Assembly (NCBI GenBank): GCA_030643245.1
Contig: DAOWME010000109.1
Span: forward strand, 1-9,388
DNA: 9,388 bases
Direction of reading: 5' to 3'
Source of the DNA: Deltaproteobacteria bacterium
GTDB taxonomy: Bacteria; Desulfobacterota; UBA8473
The notes beneath the pieces were generated by a model. It had not been told where the DNA came from, made no database searches, and was given only the letters and a program-made list of their open reading frames with translations. Both the position numbers and the translations under genes were made by a program. Below are positions 7,652 through 9,388 of this stretch, in pieces; the first letter of the stretch is position 1; each line of letters starts with the position of its first letter.

Positions 7652-7792
7652 GTTTCCAATTCAGAAATGAGCAATTTTTTGGAAGGTCAAAGAAGACAAG
7701 GGATTGCGCGGAGGCGTACAAGGGTACGCCGCACAAACAATCCCGCAGACTGACGCAGAAATTGCGGAAAAGTGCCATTTCTGAATGGAAAC
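7652..7792. repeat. Nested palindromic element inside the operon (MITE-like or structured RNA)
   Basis: Four concentric inverted repeats lie between the YbhR-like and TolC-like genes. The outermost arm is GTTTCCA plus TTCAGAAATG (7652-7669), facing CATTTCTGAA plus TGGAAAC (7776-7792) with one bulged A. Next, GCAATTT (7671-7677) faces AAATTGC (7759-7765). Then GGGATTG (7700-7706) faces CAATCCC (7738-7744). The innermost hairpin is GGCGTAC, loop AAGG, GTACGCC (7713-7730). The outer flanks GAGCAAG (7646-7652) and GAGGAAG (7793-7799) match at six of seven positions, a possible target duplication. Small reading frames crossing the element on both strands look like by-products. It differs in sequence from the elements at 2332 and 9177. 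Confidence 0.7.
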
Positions 7793-7813
7793 GAGGAAGA
7801 AAAGGAAAAACCG

Positions 7814-9124
7814 ATGAGACACACGATTACGCTTCTAATAATGGTTTGGGGGGTCCTTCTCTTTGCTGAAAAGGATCTCCTTGCCGAAAACCTCCGAGAG
7901 ATCTTGGAGTTGGCCGCAAACAACTTGCAGGTGAGAGCCGCAAAGGTCAAGACAGAAGCCTTCACTAAGGCCTATGAAGCTGCGAAAGGCGCGAATTACC
8001 CGAGACTCGATCTGGAATATGGGGCAACCTATCTCCAGGACAAACCTGTGATGTATGTGGATTCGCAAATGGGGAGGACCGCGTGGCAAATCGGGCCCCA
8101 AAACCACTATGAGGGGTCACTCACTCTATCATATCCCTTTTTCAGCGGATTTGCTATTACAGCAGGCATCCACAAGGCAAAGCTTGAATCTGTTAAGGCG
8201 AGCCTTGAGGAAGGAGATGTGAAACGAAACATAACCCTCTCCGTTGTCTCGATCTACTCTCAGACGGTTGCTGTCAAAGAGATTATCAGTGCCAAGAACG
8301 AAGCGCTTCATGCCGCCGAGGAGAGCTTGAAAAAAGCCCAGGGGTTCTATGATCAGGGGCTGATTCCCATTTCACAAGTCTATAATATTAAAGCCAAGGC
8401 CTATGAAATAGATTCTGACCTGATCCATACGCAATACGAAAAGAAGATGCTGTTAAATCAGCTGTCCCATCTGGTGGATACCACCATATATGCTGTGGAA
8501 GGTCTGCCGGGTTATCAACCGCTCGAGTTGGCGCTGTTGGTTGATGAGGCGCTAAGAGAAAGGGAGGATATCAAGGCAATACAGACCGCGCTGGAGATAA
8601 GAGAGGAAGAGATCACGATTGCAAAAAGCAGGAACTATCCAGAGGTTTCTCTCTTTGCACAGGCCAGGAGGACCGGTGACAGTCTGAAGATCGACGGGGA
8701 CGACTTCACCAACAAAAACAAAAGCTCTGTTGGTGTCCTTTTTTCATATAATCTCTTTGACGGATTGAATACTAAGCGTAATATCGAGGCAGCGAAACGC
8801 AATGCTAAAATGGTTGAATATCTCCATAACGACTATAGGAATCGAATCCGTACTGAAATCACAAACAGCCACCTCACATTCAGGTCGTTCCAAGACGAAT
8901 TAAAGGCCGCCGACAAACGGCTTGATGCCCAGGAGGCCTTTTACGAGCTGACCATGGGTAGATTTGAGAATCAACTAACTTCCACAGATGAACTGAGCCG
9001 CGCCATAGCCGACCTTGCTGCGGCAAAGGCAAAGTATTTTGCGCTGAAAGCCGAACTCTACAGGTACTATTCCAGGCTCTTATTGGAAGTATCGTTGAGA
9101 AAGTTCGAGAGTACCCTTCAATAG
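7814..9124 (+). CDS. tolC: TolC-family outer-membrane efflux channel
   Basis: This 436-residue outer-membrane efflux protein begins with a short hydrophobic signal-like segment (residues 4-18, TITLLIMVWGVLLFA), so it should be secreted and cleaved near residue 18-25. Two internally related halves are visible. Each pairs long helices (for example EEGDVKRNITLSVVSIYSQT and AKRNAKMVEYLHNDYRNRI) with a membrane-barrel strand of the type YPFFSGF (about 112-118) or YNLFDGL, the latter in the second half, as in TolC/OprM channels. Length is typical. The frame is open back to ATG 7772, but that start lies in the palindrome arm. ATG 7814 is preferred because AAGGA at 7802-7806 sits seven bases ahead and the signal peptide begins there. 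As the last gene of the operon it would be the dedicated exit duct for the exporter. Confidence 0.87.
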   Translation: MRHTITLLIMVWGVLLFAEKDLLAENLREILELAANNLQVRAAKVKTEAFTKAYEAAKGANYPRLDLEYGATYLQDKPVMYVDSQMGRTAWQIGPQNHYEGSLTLSYPFFSGFAITAGIHKAKLESVKASLEEGDVKRNITLSVVSIYSQTVAVKEIISAKNEALHAAEESLKKAQGFYDQGLIPISQVYNIKAKAYEIDSDLIHTQYEKKMLLNQLSHLVDTTIYAVEGLPGYQPLELALLVDEALREREDIKAIQTALEIREEEITIAKSRNYPEVSLFAQARRTGDSLKIDGDDFTNKNKSSVGVLFSYNLFDGLNTKRNIEAAKRNAKMVEYLHNDYRNRIRTEITNSHLTFRSFQDELKAADKRLDAQEAFYELTMGRFENQLTSTDELSRAIADLAAAKAKYFALKAELYRYYSRLLLEVSLRKFESTLQ

Positions 9125-9173
9125 CTGCTCCACAGTTGTGATCCTGCAGAGTTCACAAAAGGTTGCACTCAAC

Positions 9174-9330
9174 TTACGGACGGGGCCGAAATAACTTCCC
9201 CAACTATACATCTCATCTTCATGCCATCTTTGCCCTATCTTCAAACACAAAATCCTCGAAATAAGCAAAACTATTCCTGTGGTTTTGTATTTTCAGATCG
9301 AACAAATCTAACCTAAATATGAGGGCATCC
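9174..9330. mobile_element. MITE-like palindromic element, copy B (inverted relative to copy A, one end eroded)
   Basis: Read on the minus strand, 9318 down to 9174 aligns with 2371-2514 at about 85% identity by my hand alignment (about 21 differences in 145 positions, one indel). The intact end carries the terminal repeat at 9177 onward (GGACGGGGCCGAAATAACTT starting at 9178). It is preceded by TTA at 9174-9176, the complement of the TAA flank of copy A. Similarity continues weakly to about 9328, but the opposite terminal repeat expected near 9335-9356 is not recognisable, so this copy is degraded. It begins 52 bases after the tolC-like stop. No gene is seen from 9125 to the end of the window. 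Confidence 0.7.
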
Positions 9331-9388
9331 TTCATAAAAGCTATAAAGTAGTTTACACTTTCTAATAAAAAAATGGTCTCGGCACAGA

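Noticed and set aside
7593..7869. Reading frames of 61-89 codons on both strands across the gap between permease and channel genes.
   Set aside because: They cross the nested palindrome and overlap the well-supported tolC-like start. Paired frames on opposite strands of a palindrome are expected without coding.
9131..9140. CACAGTTGTG as a terminator hairpin after the tolC-like gene.
   Set aside because: The stem is four base pairs with a two-base loop and has no T run.
9080..9268. A 62-codon minus-strand frame at the right end.
   Set aside because: It runs from copy B of the element into the antisense of the tolC-like gene and has no ribosome-binding site or family match.

Overview
The window looks like a chromosomal, accessory-flavoured stretch from a Gram-negative-type (diderm) bacterium of moderate GC content. 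The diderm call rests on a periplasmic adaptor (HlyD/membrane-fusion family) and a TolC-type outer-membrane channel encoded together. A taxon cannot be fixed from the sequence. An integron-type integrase remnant together with several palindromic mini-elements would fit environmental lineages such as Desulfobacterota, Nitrospirota or Brocadiales, but that is inference.

Layout. Positions 1-177 hold an open frame that probably enters from the left edge, followed by AT-rich DNA with no clear gene. Positions 326-514 (minus) hold a small unrecognised ORF. It is divergent from a truncated integron-type tyrosine recombinase at 523-855 that keeps only the N-terminal core-binding domain. A candidate promoter inside the integrase debris leads into an AmpG-like MFS permease (958-2211). 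The gap 2212-2565 contains a good sigma-70-type promoter candidate and then a 180-bp palindromic element with 23-bp terminal inverted repeats flanked by TAA.

The core of the window, 2566-9124, is a five-gene, same-strand operon with the gene order of E. coli ybhG-ybhF-ybhS-ybhR, followed by its own tolC-like gene. The products are a membrane-fusion adaptor, a tandem two-NBD ATPase, two ABC-2 permeases and an outer-membrane channel. Together they should form a complete tripartite ABC exporter: ATPase and permease heterodimer in the inner membrane, adaptor across the periplasm, TolC channel in the outer membrane. The substrate cannot be read from the sequence.

Non-coding structure is the most unusual part. 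A second, roughly 85% identical copy of the 180-bp element lies in inverted orientation just after the operon (9177 to about 9330), so the two copies bracket the exporter. A different, nested 141-nt palindrome (7652-7792) sits inside the operon, between the last permease gene and the tolC-like gene. The first element would lie in the 5' leader of the operon mRNA and fold as one long hairpin.
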